From assembly GCA_026984415.1 (NCBI GenBank), contig JALSSE010000234.1:1-11645 (forward strand): 11,645 bases of DNA. The letters run 5' to 3'. Both the position numbers and the translations under genes were made by a program. The notes under the pieces were generated by a model. The model was given only the letters and a program-made list of their open reading frames with translations, ran no database searches and was not told the origin of the DNA. Every line of letters starts with the position of its first letter. The first letter of the stretch is position 1. This stretch comes from Hydrogenothermaceae bacterium. GTDB taxonomy: Bacteria > Aquificota > Aquificae > Hydrogenothermales > Hydrogenothermaceae. Positions 1 to 6,009 of the stretch are shown here, piece after piece.

Positions 1-743
1 TAGATGATGAATTTATACAAAATTACAAAAGGGAAAAATATATTGCATTTACAAAAGATGAAATATCTGTTTTTGATGAAAATGGAATATTTAGATTTAA
101 AGGAAAAATAGGCTCAATATTTCCACTTACTTCACAGGACGAAAATAACTATCATATCTACATACCTGTAAAAGATACAGATGGAACGGCAGTTTTAAAA
201 TTTGGAATCGTTCCAAAAAATACGGCAGTTATAAAACCTTTACCAATTACAGAAATAAACATAGCAAAAATAATAAACGAACTGCTTAACCAACCTTACG
301 GCTGGGGTGGTCTATTCAGGAATAGAGATTGTTCTGCAACACTAAAAGATTTATACACCCCATTTGGAATATGGCTGCCAAGAAACTCAACTGCACAGGC
401 AAAGGCTGGTTTATTCATATCTTTTAAAGACCTAACACCTTATCAAAAGGAAAAACTTATATCTGAAAGTGGATTTCCTTTCATGACTCTCCTCTGGATG
501 AGGGGTCATATTATGCTATACATAGGAAAAAGAGGAAACGATTTACTGATTTTTCATAACTTCTGGGGTATAAGAACAAAAGACTTCTGGGGAAATGAAG
601 GTAGATTTGTAGTTGGAAAATCATTAATAACAACATTAAAACCAGAAGGAGATTTACCTAATGTTGACAAAGAAAAAGGTAAATTTTTGAATAGACTAAA
701 AGGAATGTCTATTTTAATGCCTCCAAGGTATATGATTAAATAA
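1..743 (+). CDS. NlpC/P60 family cell-wall hydrolase, 5' end missing
   Basis: The reading frame is open from position 3 to the TAA at 741-743, giving 246 visible residues; the N-terminus lies outside the window. The C-terminal half looks like a C40 cysteine peptidase that cuts peptide stems in peptidoglycan. The motif QPYGWGGLFRNRDCSA carries the probable nucleophile Cys (codon 330-332). The probable catalytic His is in RGHIMLYIG (codon 507-509) and a third His is in IFHNFWG (codon 555-557), giving a complete Cys-His-His triad. The preceding visible residues (about 1-85) contain short beta-strand-rich sequence such as YIAFTKDEISVFDENG, consistent with the SH3b domains that precede NlpC/P60 in the multi-domain DvLP-type family. 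The peptidase is probably periplasmic, but the signal peptide is not visible. The family is fairly sure; the substrate bond is not shown by the sequence. Confidence 0.85.
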   Translation, partial: DDEFIQNYKREKYIAFTKDEISVFDENGIFRFKGKIGSIFPLTSQDENNYHIYIPVKDTDGTAVLKFGIVPKNTAVIKPLPITEINIAKIINELLNQPYGWGGLFRNRDCSATLKDLYTPFGIWLPRNSTAQAKAGLFISFKDLTPYQKEKLISESGFPFMTLLWMRGHIMLYIGKRGNDLLIFHNFWGIRTKDFWGNEGRFVVGKSLITTLKPEGDLPNVDKEKGKFLNRLKGMSILMPPRYMIK

Positions 744-771
744 TTGATTCAAAAGATAAACAAAATATCTT
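744..771 (+). promoter_or_regulatory. putative sigma70-type promoter for the peptidylprolyl isomerase gene
   Basis: TTGATT (744-749) and TATCTT (766-771) are separated by 16 bases. An alternative -10, TATATT, sits at 771-776 but would leave a 21-base spacer. The element starts directly after the stop codon of the upstream gene and ends 31 bases before the next ATG. In DNA this AT-rich such matches arise by chance, so this is only a candidate. Confidence 0.35.
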
Positions 772-802
772 ATATTCTTAAAAATAAATTCAGGAGGCAG
801 AA

Positions 803-1333
803 ATGAACAAAAAAAATCCAGCTGTTGAAGTTGAAACAGACTTTGGAACATTTTATATAGAACTTTATCCAGATAAAGCTCCTATTACAGTGGAAAACTT
901 TTTAAAATACGTAGATGCAGGATTTTACAATGGGCTAATTTTTCATAGAATAATTCAGAACTTTGTTGTTCAAGGTGGAGGATTTGATGAAAATATGAAC
1001 TATGTAGTACCGCTATTTCCACCAATAAAAAATGAAGCAAAAAACGGACTCAGAAATACCCGTGGAACTGTTGCAATGGCAAGGACAACAGATATAGACA
1101 GTGCAACTTCACAATTTTTTATAAACTTAGGAGAAAATTACCAGTTAGACCACGAAGGAGAAACTCCAGAAACATTTGGATACGCAGTCTTTGGAAAAGT
1201 AATAAAAGGAATGGAAGTGGTAGAAAAAATATCACGAATACCTACCATTTCAAAAAAAGGATTTGACGATGTTCCTATTCATCCAATCAGAATAAAACAT
1301 ATAAAAAGGGTAAACATAGAAGATATTGGCTAA
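803..1333 (+). CDS. Cyclophilin-type peptidyl-prolyl cis-trans isomerase (PpiB-like)
   Basis: This 176-residue single-domain cyclophilin catalyses cis-trans isomerisation of Xaa-Pro bonds during protein folding. The active-site block FHRIIQNFVVQGG is present: Arg49, Phe54 and Gln57 correspond to Arg55, Phe60 and Gln63 of human cyclophilin A. The second block SATSQFFINL carries Gln104-Phe105-Phe106, and FGYAVFGKVIKGMEVVEKI follows near the C-terminus. The usual Trp of the ligand pocket (YQLD region) is replaced, as is common in bacterial cyclophilins. There is no signal peptide, so the enzyme is probably cytoplasmic. A strong AGGAGG (792-797) lies 5 bases before the ATG, which fixes the start. 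The gene sits 59 bases after the hydrolase and shows no functional link to it. It is like bacterial ppiB, but the exact symbol is uncertain. Confidence 0.95.
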   Translation: MNKKNPAVEVETDFGTFYIELYPDKAPITVENFLKYVDAGFYNGLIFHRIIQNFVVQGGGFDENMNYVVPLFPPIKNEAKNGLRNTRGTVAMARTTDIDSATSQFFINLGENYQLDHEGETPETFGYAVFGKVIKGMEVVEKISRIPTISKKGFDDVPIHPIRIKHIKRVNIEDIG

Positions 1334-1378
1334 ACTATACTGATAAACGTAAGTTATTGATAGATTAAAACTTTATAC

Positions 1379-1407
1379 TTGCTTTTATTTTAAAAATAGA
1401 ATATATT
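1379..1407 (+). promoter_or_regulatory. putative sigma70-type promoter for the ASH-repeat protein
   Basis: TTGCTT (1379-1384) and TATATT (1402-1407) are separated by exactly 17 bases. The predicted transcript would start near 1414 and leave a leader of about 30 bases containing AGGGGG (1431-1436), 7 bases before the ATG at 1444. Spacing and position are good, but the local AT content is very high. Confidence 0.45.
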
Positions 1408-1443
1408 AATATTATAATTTTATTTAATGAAGGGGGATACCCT

Positions 1444-2700
1444 ATGGTATCTTTAAAAAGATACTTACTACTTACAATATTTTTAATCGCCTCTTTAAGT
1501 TTAGTTTCAAAAGCTGAAACCTTAAAAGTAAATCCTAAGTTTGTTAACTTTGGTGAAATAGAAATAGGTAATACAAAAAAAGCAGTAATTACAATAAAAA
1601 ATCCAACAGATGAAAGTATAAAAATAGATAAAATGGAACTTTCAAATGATGTTAATTTCTTTTTGGCTGTATGGGGAGGAAATAAACCCTGTAAGGGAAA
1701 TAAATGGTTAAAGCCTAAAGAGGAATGTACAGTAGTAATCAGATTTACACCTTTTAAAGAAAAAAAATATGAAGAAGAATTTACAATAAAAACAAAAGAT
1801 GGAGATGAAATTACTGTAGATTTAGAAGGAAAAGGAGTAAACCTCTCTCCAGATAAACCAAGAATTGTAATCAGACCTTCTAAAAGAGCAGGTGAAGAAT
1901 ACAATTTCGGAAAAGTTTTTGCAAATGACAGAGCAGTTGAAATATTTCTTATTTCAAACAAAGGAAAGCACAATTTAGTTTTCACAAAACCAATAAGAGT
2001 TTCTGATGATGACCATTTTGAAGTCAACCCTTACGGTGGAAATAGACCATGCAACAGCTATCAGCCAGTTTTAAGAAAAAATAGGACATGTACTATAGAA
2101 GTTTACTTTTACCCAACAAAAGATAAAAAATACAGTACAGATTTAAAATTAAATACAAATGACCCTGACAATAAAGAAATAAAAATTAAACTTTTAGGAA
2201 AAGGAACTTATAAAGCTGAACCTGATATAGAAATAGTTAAAAGTAAAGATAACTTTCCTGATGAAAAAATAGATAAACAGGCTAAACTTCAAATATCAAT
2301 TTACAACTATGGAAATACAATGTTAGAAATAAATGAAATAAAATTAAAAAAAGAAGATGATATATTTAAATTAGACCTAAAAGGAGGCAAAAGACCTTGC
2401 AGTACAGAAACACCATCTATTGAGCCTCATGATTACTGTACCGTATATGTAAGATTTAAGCCTAAAGAAGAAAAAAAGTACAAAACAGAATTAATAATAA
2501 AATCCAATGACCCTGATGATGATGAAATAAAAATAACCCTTAAAGGAAAAGGAGTTAAAAAGAAAGACATAATGGATTTAAATCTTAAAGATGAATTTAC
2601 AAATGGCTGTTCTTTTGGTTCAGTTCCTTCTATTCCATTCTACCTGTTTATTCCTTTCATAATTTTAATAAGGAAAATCAGAAACAGAATTTATTCTTAA
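1444..2700 (+). CDS. Secreted protein with three ASH/choice-of-anchor D Ig-like repeats and a Gly-Cys C-terminal anchor tail
   Basis: The product has 418 residues. Residues 1-24 form a signal peptide (basic KR, then LLLTIFLIASLSLV, with cleavage probably after SKA). Three immunoglobulin-like repeats follow at about 26-132, 138-254 and 259-371. They have the ASH/choice-of-anchor D pattern: an NFGxIxIGNxxK-like start in repeat 1, then a FxP strand, and a KKYxTxLxIxxNDPDxxEIxIxLxGKG end in repeats 2 and 3. Every repeat has a Cys pair 12-13 residues apart (83/95, 203/216, 319/332) after a GG(N/K)(K/R)PC motif, suggesting one disulphide per domain. The tail has Asn-Gly-Cys-Ser (387-390), a hydrophobic helix (about 395-409) and a basic end (RKIRNR). 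This resembles the tripartite sorting tails of the MYXO-CTERM, Synergist-CTERM and JDVT-CTERM type. Function is unknown; it is probably an envelope-anchored binding or scaffold protein. AGGGGG at 1431-1436 supports the ATG chosen. Confidence 0.85.
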   Translation: MVSLKRYLLLTIFLIASLSLVSKAETLKVNPKFVNFGEIEIGNTKKAVITIKNPTDESIKIDKMELSNDVNFFLAVWGGNKPCKGNKWLKPKEECTVVIRFTPFKEKKYEEEFTIKTKDGDEITVDLEGKGVNLSPDKPRIVIRPSKRAGEEYNFGKVFANDRAVEIFLISNKGKHNLVFTKPIRVSDDDHFEVNPYGGNRPCNSYQPVLRKNRTCTIEVYFYPTKDKKYSTDLKLNTNDPDNKEIKIKLLGKGTYKAEPDIEIVKSKDNFPDEKIDKQAKLQISIYNYGNTMLEINEIKLKKEDDIFKLDLKGGKRPCSTETPSIEPHDYCTVYVRFKPKEEKKYKTELIIKSNDPDDDEIKITLKGKGVKKKDIMDLNLKDEFTNGCSFGSVPSIPFYLFIPFIILIRKIRNRIYS

Positions 2701-2769
2701 ATATCTTTACTTTACAAAAACATAGATTTTCCACTTCTCAAAACCCCCTTTTCTTTTTTAAAATTACCG

Positions 2770-2797
2770 TTTAAATTAATTTCTGTAAAAATATAAT
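2770..2797 (+). promoter_or_regulatory. putative promoter for the barrel/ATPase operon
   Basis: A perfect TATAAT lies at 2792-2797, with a weak TTTAAA (2770-2775) 16 bases upstream. The predicted transcript start (about 2803-2805) falls on the ribosome binding site GTGGGAG (2802-2808), so a transcript from here would have a leader of only about 10 bases. Either the -10 is a chance match or the message is nearly leaderless. The same gap contains a pyrimidine tract (2741-2759) but no convincing hairpin. Confidence 0.35.
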
Positions 2798-2814
2798 TAA
2801 AGTGGGAGAAAAAA

Positions 2815-3315
2815 ATGAAAAAAATAACTGCTTTTATCTGTCTTGTAATGTTTATCTCAGGATTTAGTTATGGGAAAGATACAGGATTTCTTATTGGGGC
2901 AGACATAAGTAATGGGAAAGTTTCAACTTCAGAACTTGAAAAAAGCGGTTCTCAAAATGACACGATTTATTCGGCTAAAATTGGATACTTTACTCCACAT
3001 CAAAGGTTCTTAATAAAAGGAGATTTTGGAAAATTAAAAGACAGTATTGACATCAAGACGGCATTTTTTGAAATAGACCAGATATTCAGCATAGTTTATA
3101 TTGGTTTAAATTTAGGTTATGCCTCTTATAAAGAAGGAAATATAATTGATAAATCTGGAGTTTTATACGGAGTACAGGGTGGATTTTTATACGAAATAAC
3201 TAATCTCATTGAACTTGAAGGAAGCATCAGATACTCACTTACATCCATAAAACAGGGTAATTTTAATGTAGATAGCTGGAGAGTTATTTCTGCTGGAGTG
3301 AATATTAAATTTTAA
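2815..3315 (+). CDS. Small outer-membrane beta-barrel protein (predicted, 8 strands), function unknown
   Basis: The product has 166 residues and I do not recognise a named family. Residues 1-20 form a signal peptide (MKK, then a hydrophobic core, ending SYG). The mature part of about 146 residues can be read as eight alternating hydrophobic/polar strands, including TGFLIGADISNG, TIYSAKIGYF, RFLIKGDFG, IKTAFFEIDQI, IVYIGLNLGYASY, VLYGVQGGFLYEI, IELEGSIRYSL and WRVISAGVNIKF. The last residue is Phe, the usual outer-membrane insertion signal for the BAM complex. The size fits OmpA/OprF-like or opacity-protein 8-strand barrels. GGGAG (2804-2808) precedes the ATG. The gene is followed after 47 bases by the first of two ATPase genes on the same strand, so co-transcription is likely and the barrel may be the outer-membrane partner of those ATPases; this is inference. 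Confidence 0.75.
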   Translation: MKKITAFICLVMFISGFSYGKDTGFLIGADISNGKVSTSELEKSGSQNDTIYSAKIGYFTPHQRFLIKGDFGKLKDSIDIKTAFFEIDQIFSIVYIGLNLGYASYKEGNIIDKSGVLYGVQGGFLYEITNLIELEGSIRYSLTSIKQGNFNVDSWRVISAGVNIKF

Positions 3316-3362
3316 AATTTGTTAGAACTAACCGAATACGAATAAAAAAGAGAGAGAAAACA

Positions 3363-4748
3363 ATGGAAAACTTTTTAGATTTTTTTGGATTTGAAAAAGA
3401 ACCTTTTGAAACAAATGATGACCTTGAGTTTTTTTATCTTTCTTATATCCACAGAAAAGGCTTAAATACACTTCATAAAGCATATTCAGAAGAAGGAATA
3501 ACTCTAATTATTGGAGATTTTGGAACAGGAAAAACCACATTAATAAAAAAATTTTTAACTGATTTAAAACAGACAAGGTACACATACATAGAAGGAAAAA
3601 AACAGTCTTTTGAAGAAATAGTAGATGAAATAATAGACCAGTTAGGTATTGACAGCCTAACTTCCTCTTTATCAGAAAATCTAAACAAAATAAAAGAATT
3701 TTCAGAAGAAAACAAATCTATATTAGTAATAGATAACGCTCAGGAAATTTCTGTAAATGTTATTGAAAAATTAAGAATACTTGCAGACACTTCACCTAAC
3801 ATAAAGCTGATTTTAGTAGGAAATAAAGCCCTTGAAAATGTTGTGAACCTATCTTCATTAAGACAGTTAAAGCAAAGAATCAAATACATTGTAAGACTGA
3901 GAAATCTAACAAGACGAGAAACAAGAAAGTATATAGAAACAAGGATTTACTCATCAGGTTCTTTAAAAGTTAAAATAAGTAATTCTGTGTATAACCTTAT
4001 ACACAACTGTTCAAGGGGAAATCCTTTCCAGATAAATTTATTAATGGAAGAGATTTTATTTATCTTATTTCAGGCTAAAAAGACAAAAGTTAAAAAATCA
4101 CACGTCAGAAAAGCCGCAAAAAATCTAAAATTAAAATGTAAAACTAATAGACTATTAAAAATAACAATCATTGGAATTATTGTGATTTTCATACTTTACG
4201 TGCTTAATACTATGGAGCTATTTACATTTTCACAGTTTATAGGAAAAGAAAAAACAGAAGAAGTACAAAAAGAAGAACAGGAAATTCCACAGGAAAATAT
4301 TCCAGAACAAGAAATACCTGAAGAACAGAAATCCACCGAAAGTGAAACAAAAGAACAAAAAATAGAACAGAAGATAGAAACAGAAGAAGAACTGTATCAA
4401 AAAAGTTTAAAACAATCCACCGAAGGAACTGAAGAAACTATACAGAAAAAAGAAGAAATGCCAGAAGAAACTAAAGGAGTTGAAGAAACAAAAGAAAAAA
4501 CAGAAGAAATCAAACCATCAGAACAAAAAGAAATCATTGCCTTTGTCAAAACAAGATTAATTAACATCAGAGAAAAACCAACCACAAAATCAACTATTCT
4601 TGCAGTAATTCCGAAAGGATATCAAGTAAAAATCCTTGAAGAAGGAGAAGGAAACTGGGTAAAGGTTTTATATTACAGTAAAAGACAGAAAAGAGAAATT
4701 ATAGGTTGGGTGAATAAGAAATATTTAGAAATTGCCGAAAAAGAATAA
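3363..4748 (+). CDS. ExeA/GspA-type AAA ATPase with transmembrane helix and periplasmic SH3b domain; Walker B altered (DN)
   Basis: The product has 461 residues. It begins MENFLDFFGFEKEPF, the start typical of ExeA/GspA, MshM and PEP-CTERM-associated ATPases. The AAA domain (about 1-255) has Walker A GDFGTGKTT (51-59), Walker B ILVIDNAQ (Asp124, then Asn125 where the family has Glu), a sensor-like LILVGN (149-154), and LRQLKQRI (166-173) with the likely arginine-finger region. One transmembrane helix spans about 264-282. A Glu/Lys/Gln-rich linker of about 100 residues (roughly 290-390) follows, with an imperfect EIPxE/NIPEQ repeat. The C-terminus (about 392-457) is a bacterial SH3 domain (LINIREKPTTKS, GYQVKILEE, NWVKV, GWVNKKYLEI), presumably periplasmic and wall-binding. 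ExeA instead carries a PG_binding_1 domain there. Nucleotide binding looks possible, but loss of the catalytic Glu suggests weak or no hydrolysis. The ribosome binding site is a weak purine stretch (GAGAGAG). The paralogue starts 31 bases downstream. Confidence 0.85.
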   Translation: MENFLDFFGFEKEPFETNDDLEFFYLSYIHRKGLNTLHKAYSEEGITLIIGDFGTGKTTLIKKFLTDLKQTRYTYIEGKKQSFEEIVDEIIDQLGIDSLTSSLSENLNKIKEFSEENKSILVIDNAQEISVNVIEKLRILADTSPNIKLILVGNKALENVVNLSSLRQLKQRIKYIVRLRNLTRRETRKYIETRIYSSGSLKVKISNSVYNLIHNCSRGNPFQINLLMEEILFILFQAKKTKVKKSHVRKAAKNLKLKCKTNRLLKITIIGIIVIFILYVLNTMELFTFSQFIGKEKTEEVQKEEQEIPQENIPEQEIPEEQKSTESETKEQKIEQKIETEEELYQKSLKQSTEGTEETIQKKEEMPEETKGVEETKEKTEEIKPSEQKEIIAFVKTRLINIREKPTTKSTILAVIPKGYQVKILEEGEGNWVKVLYYSKRQKREIIGWVNKKYLEIAEKE

Positions 4749-4779
4749 AAGAAAAAACTAAAATTTGACGAGGGCAATG

Positions 4780-6009
4780 ATGGAAAACTATTTAAGCTTT
4801 TTTAATCTTAAAGAAGACCCATTTAAAATAACACCAGACGTTGAATATTTCTTTATGTCACCTGTTCACCACGAAGCTATCATGTCTCTTAACTACCTTC
4901 TTACATCTGGAGAAGGTTTTGTTGTAATAATAGGAGAACCGGGGACAGGAAAAACAATAACAATAAGAAAATTTATAAACGAGCTTCCTGAAAATGTAGA
5001 GTACGCTTATATACTGTTTCCTAACCTTTCACCTGAAGAAATGTTTAAAGCTATATTAGAAGATTTTGGAATTCCTTACGATGATTCAAGTTCTAAAAAT
5101 AAACTTTTTTCAAAGTTAAAAGATTTTCTCATTGAAAAAAGAAAAGAAGGTAAAAAAGTACTGATTATTATAGATGAAGCCCAGAATCTTCCAATTGAAA
5201 CATTAGAGGAACTCAGAATTTTATCAAACCTTGAAACAGAAAAAGATAAACTGATTCAATTTATACTCTTAGGACAACCAGAACTTGAACACAAGTTAGA
5301 ATCACCCCAGTTAAGACAGCTAAAACAGAGAATAACATTAATAGTCAAATTTAGAAATTTAAATCAGGATGAAATTACAAATTATATAGTTTACAGGCTT
5401 GCAAAAGCAGGAAATACGAGACTGAACATAGACCCTGATGTTTATAAATATCTTTACACTTTAACAGGTGGAAACTTAAGAAAGGTAAATATATTGATGG
5501 AAAGGGCTTTAATGGCAGCATTTGTTGAGAATTCTTTCACAATTACAAAAAAACATATTCAAAAAGCTGAAAATAGCTTAAATAATGTAGAAAATGAACA
5601 GGAAAATGGAAAAAATAAATTTTTAATTCCAATTGCCGCATCTGTTGTAATACTAATTATCTCTGCGTCTGTTTACTTTTTATTCCCTGAATTTTCTAAA
5701 AAGGAAAAAGCCACTCCAAAATCTGAAAACACAATGGAGAAAAAACAATTTTCCCCAACAAAAGCTATAATTGCCTACCCTCTTGTAGAAATAAAGGATA
5801 AACCTAATACAAAAGGAAAAAAAGTTGCAGTCTTAAGGAAAGGTTCTGTTTTAAAAATTTTAGAGAGGAAATCAAACTGGATAAAAGTTTCATTTAATAC
5901 AAAAAAGGGAACTAAAACTGGCTGGGTTTACAAAGATTTTGTAGTATTTTTAGAAAAAGGGACTCCTTCTTCAAAGAAGGAGTTTATTAGTAGTCGCAGC
6001 AGCATTTAA
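4780..6009 (+). CDS. ExeA/GspA-type AAA ATPase with transmembrane helix and periplasmic SH3b domain (canonical Walker motifs)
   Basis: The product has 409 residues from the ATG at 4780. I chose this start because GAGGG (4770-4774) lies 5 bases upstream and MENYLSFFNLKEDPF aligns with the paralogue's first residues; the ATG at 4777 and the TTG at 4765 are alternatives. The AAA domain has Walker A GEPGTGKT (52-59), Walker B VLIIIDEAQ with Asp132-Glu133, sensor region FILLGQPEL, and LRQLKQRI (178-185). A transmembrane helix spans about 281-302. A short linker of about 25 residues leads to an SH3b domain (about 328-392, with KDKPNTKG, GSVLKILER, NWIKV, GWVYKDFV). By analogy with ExeA, which with ExeB remodels peptidoglycan contact for secretin assembly, it may power assembly of an envelope structure; no ExeB or secretin is visible. 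The last 16 or so residues are encoded by a terminator hairpin and look like a read-through extension. Confidence 0.87.
   Translation: MENYLSFFNLKEDPFKITPDVEYFFMSPVHHEAIMSLNYLLTSGEGFVVIIGEPGTGKTITIRKFINELPENVEYAYILFPNLSPEEMFKAILEDFGIPYDDSSSKNKLFSKLKDFLIEKRKEGKKVLIIIDEAQNLPIETLEELRILSNLETEKDKLIQFILLGQPELEHKLESPQLRQLKQRITLIVKFRNLNQDEITNYIVYRLAKAGNTRLNIDPDVYKYLYTLTGGNLRKVNILMERALMAAFVENSFTITKKHIQKAENSLNNVENEQENGKNKFLIPIAASVVILIISASVYFLFPEFSKKEKATPKSENTMEKKQFSPTKAIIAYPLVEIKDKPNTKGKKVAVLRKGSVLKILERKSNWIKVSFNTKKGTKTGWVYKDFVVFLEKGTPSSKKEFISSRSSI
5954..5985 (-). terminator. hairpin terminator of the TonB receptor gene, embedded in the convergent ATPase ORF
   Basis: A perfect 9-bp stem, ACTCCTTCT (5962-5970) and AGAAGGAGT (5975-5983), surrounds a four-base loop. 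On the minus strand it is followed by CCC and then five T (5958-5954), as expected for an intrinsic terminator 23 bases past the receptor's stop codon. On the plus strand it is followed by TTTATT, so it may also act weakly in that direction. Confidence 0.6.

Noticed and set aside
809..816. Homopolymer tracts (A8 at the isomerase start; T8 at 8582-8589) as phase-variation switches
   Set aside because: Runs of this length are common in a genome this AT-rich, both genes are in frame, and the isomerase is a housekeeping type with no reason to vary.
1335..1363. Possible hairpin after the isomerase gene (ATAA...TTAT, CTAT...ATAG)
   Set aside because: The stems are short, AT-only and interrupted, with no T-tract following, so it is not credible as a terminator.
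1365..2027. Long minus-strand open frame of 220 codons
   Set aside because: It lies wholly antisense to the ASH-repeat gene, which has a signal peptide, family repeats and a good ribosome binding site. The antisense product is a low-complexity Ser/Leu/Phe-rich sequence with no domain.
3321..3332. Inverted repeat GTTAG-AA-CTAAC between the barrel and the first ATPase
   Set aside because: Five-bp arms with a two-base gap are expected by chance in this composition and cannot form a normal hairpin.
3473..3715. Minus-strand frames inside the first ATPase (also 4397-4585)
   Set aside because: They are antisense to clear Walker-motif and linker coding sequence, have no ribosome binding site worth noting, and encode no recognisable domain.
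4765..4779. Upstream TTG or first ATG as start of the second ATPase
   Set aside because: GAGGG at 4770-4774 would overlap or crowd these starts. ATG 4780 has proper spacing and aligns with the paralogue's N-terminus.
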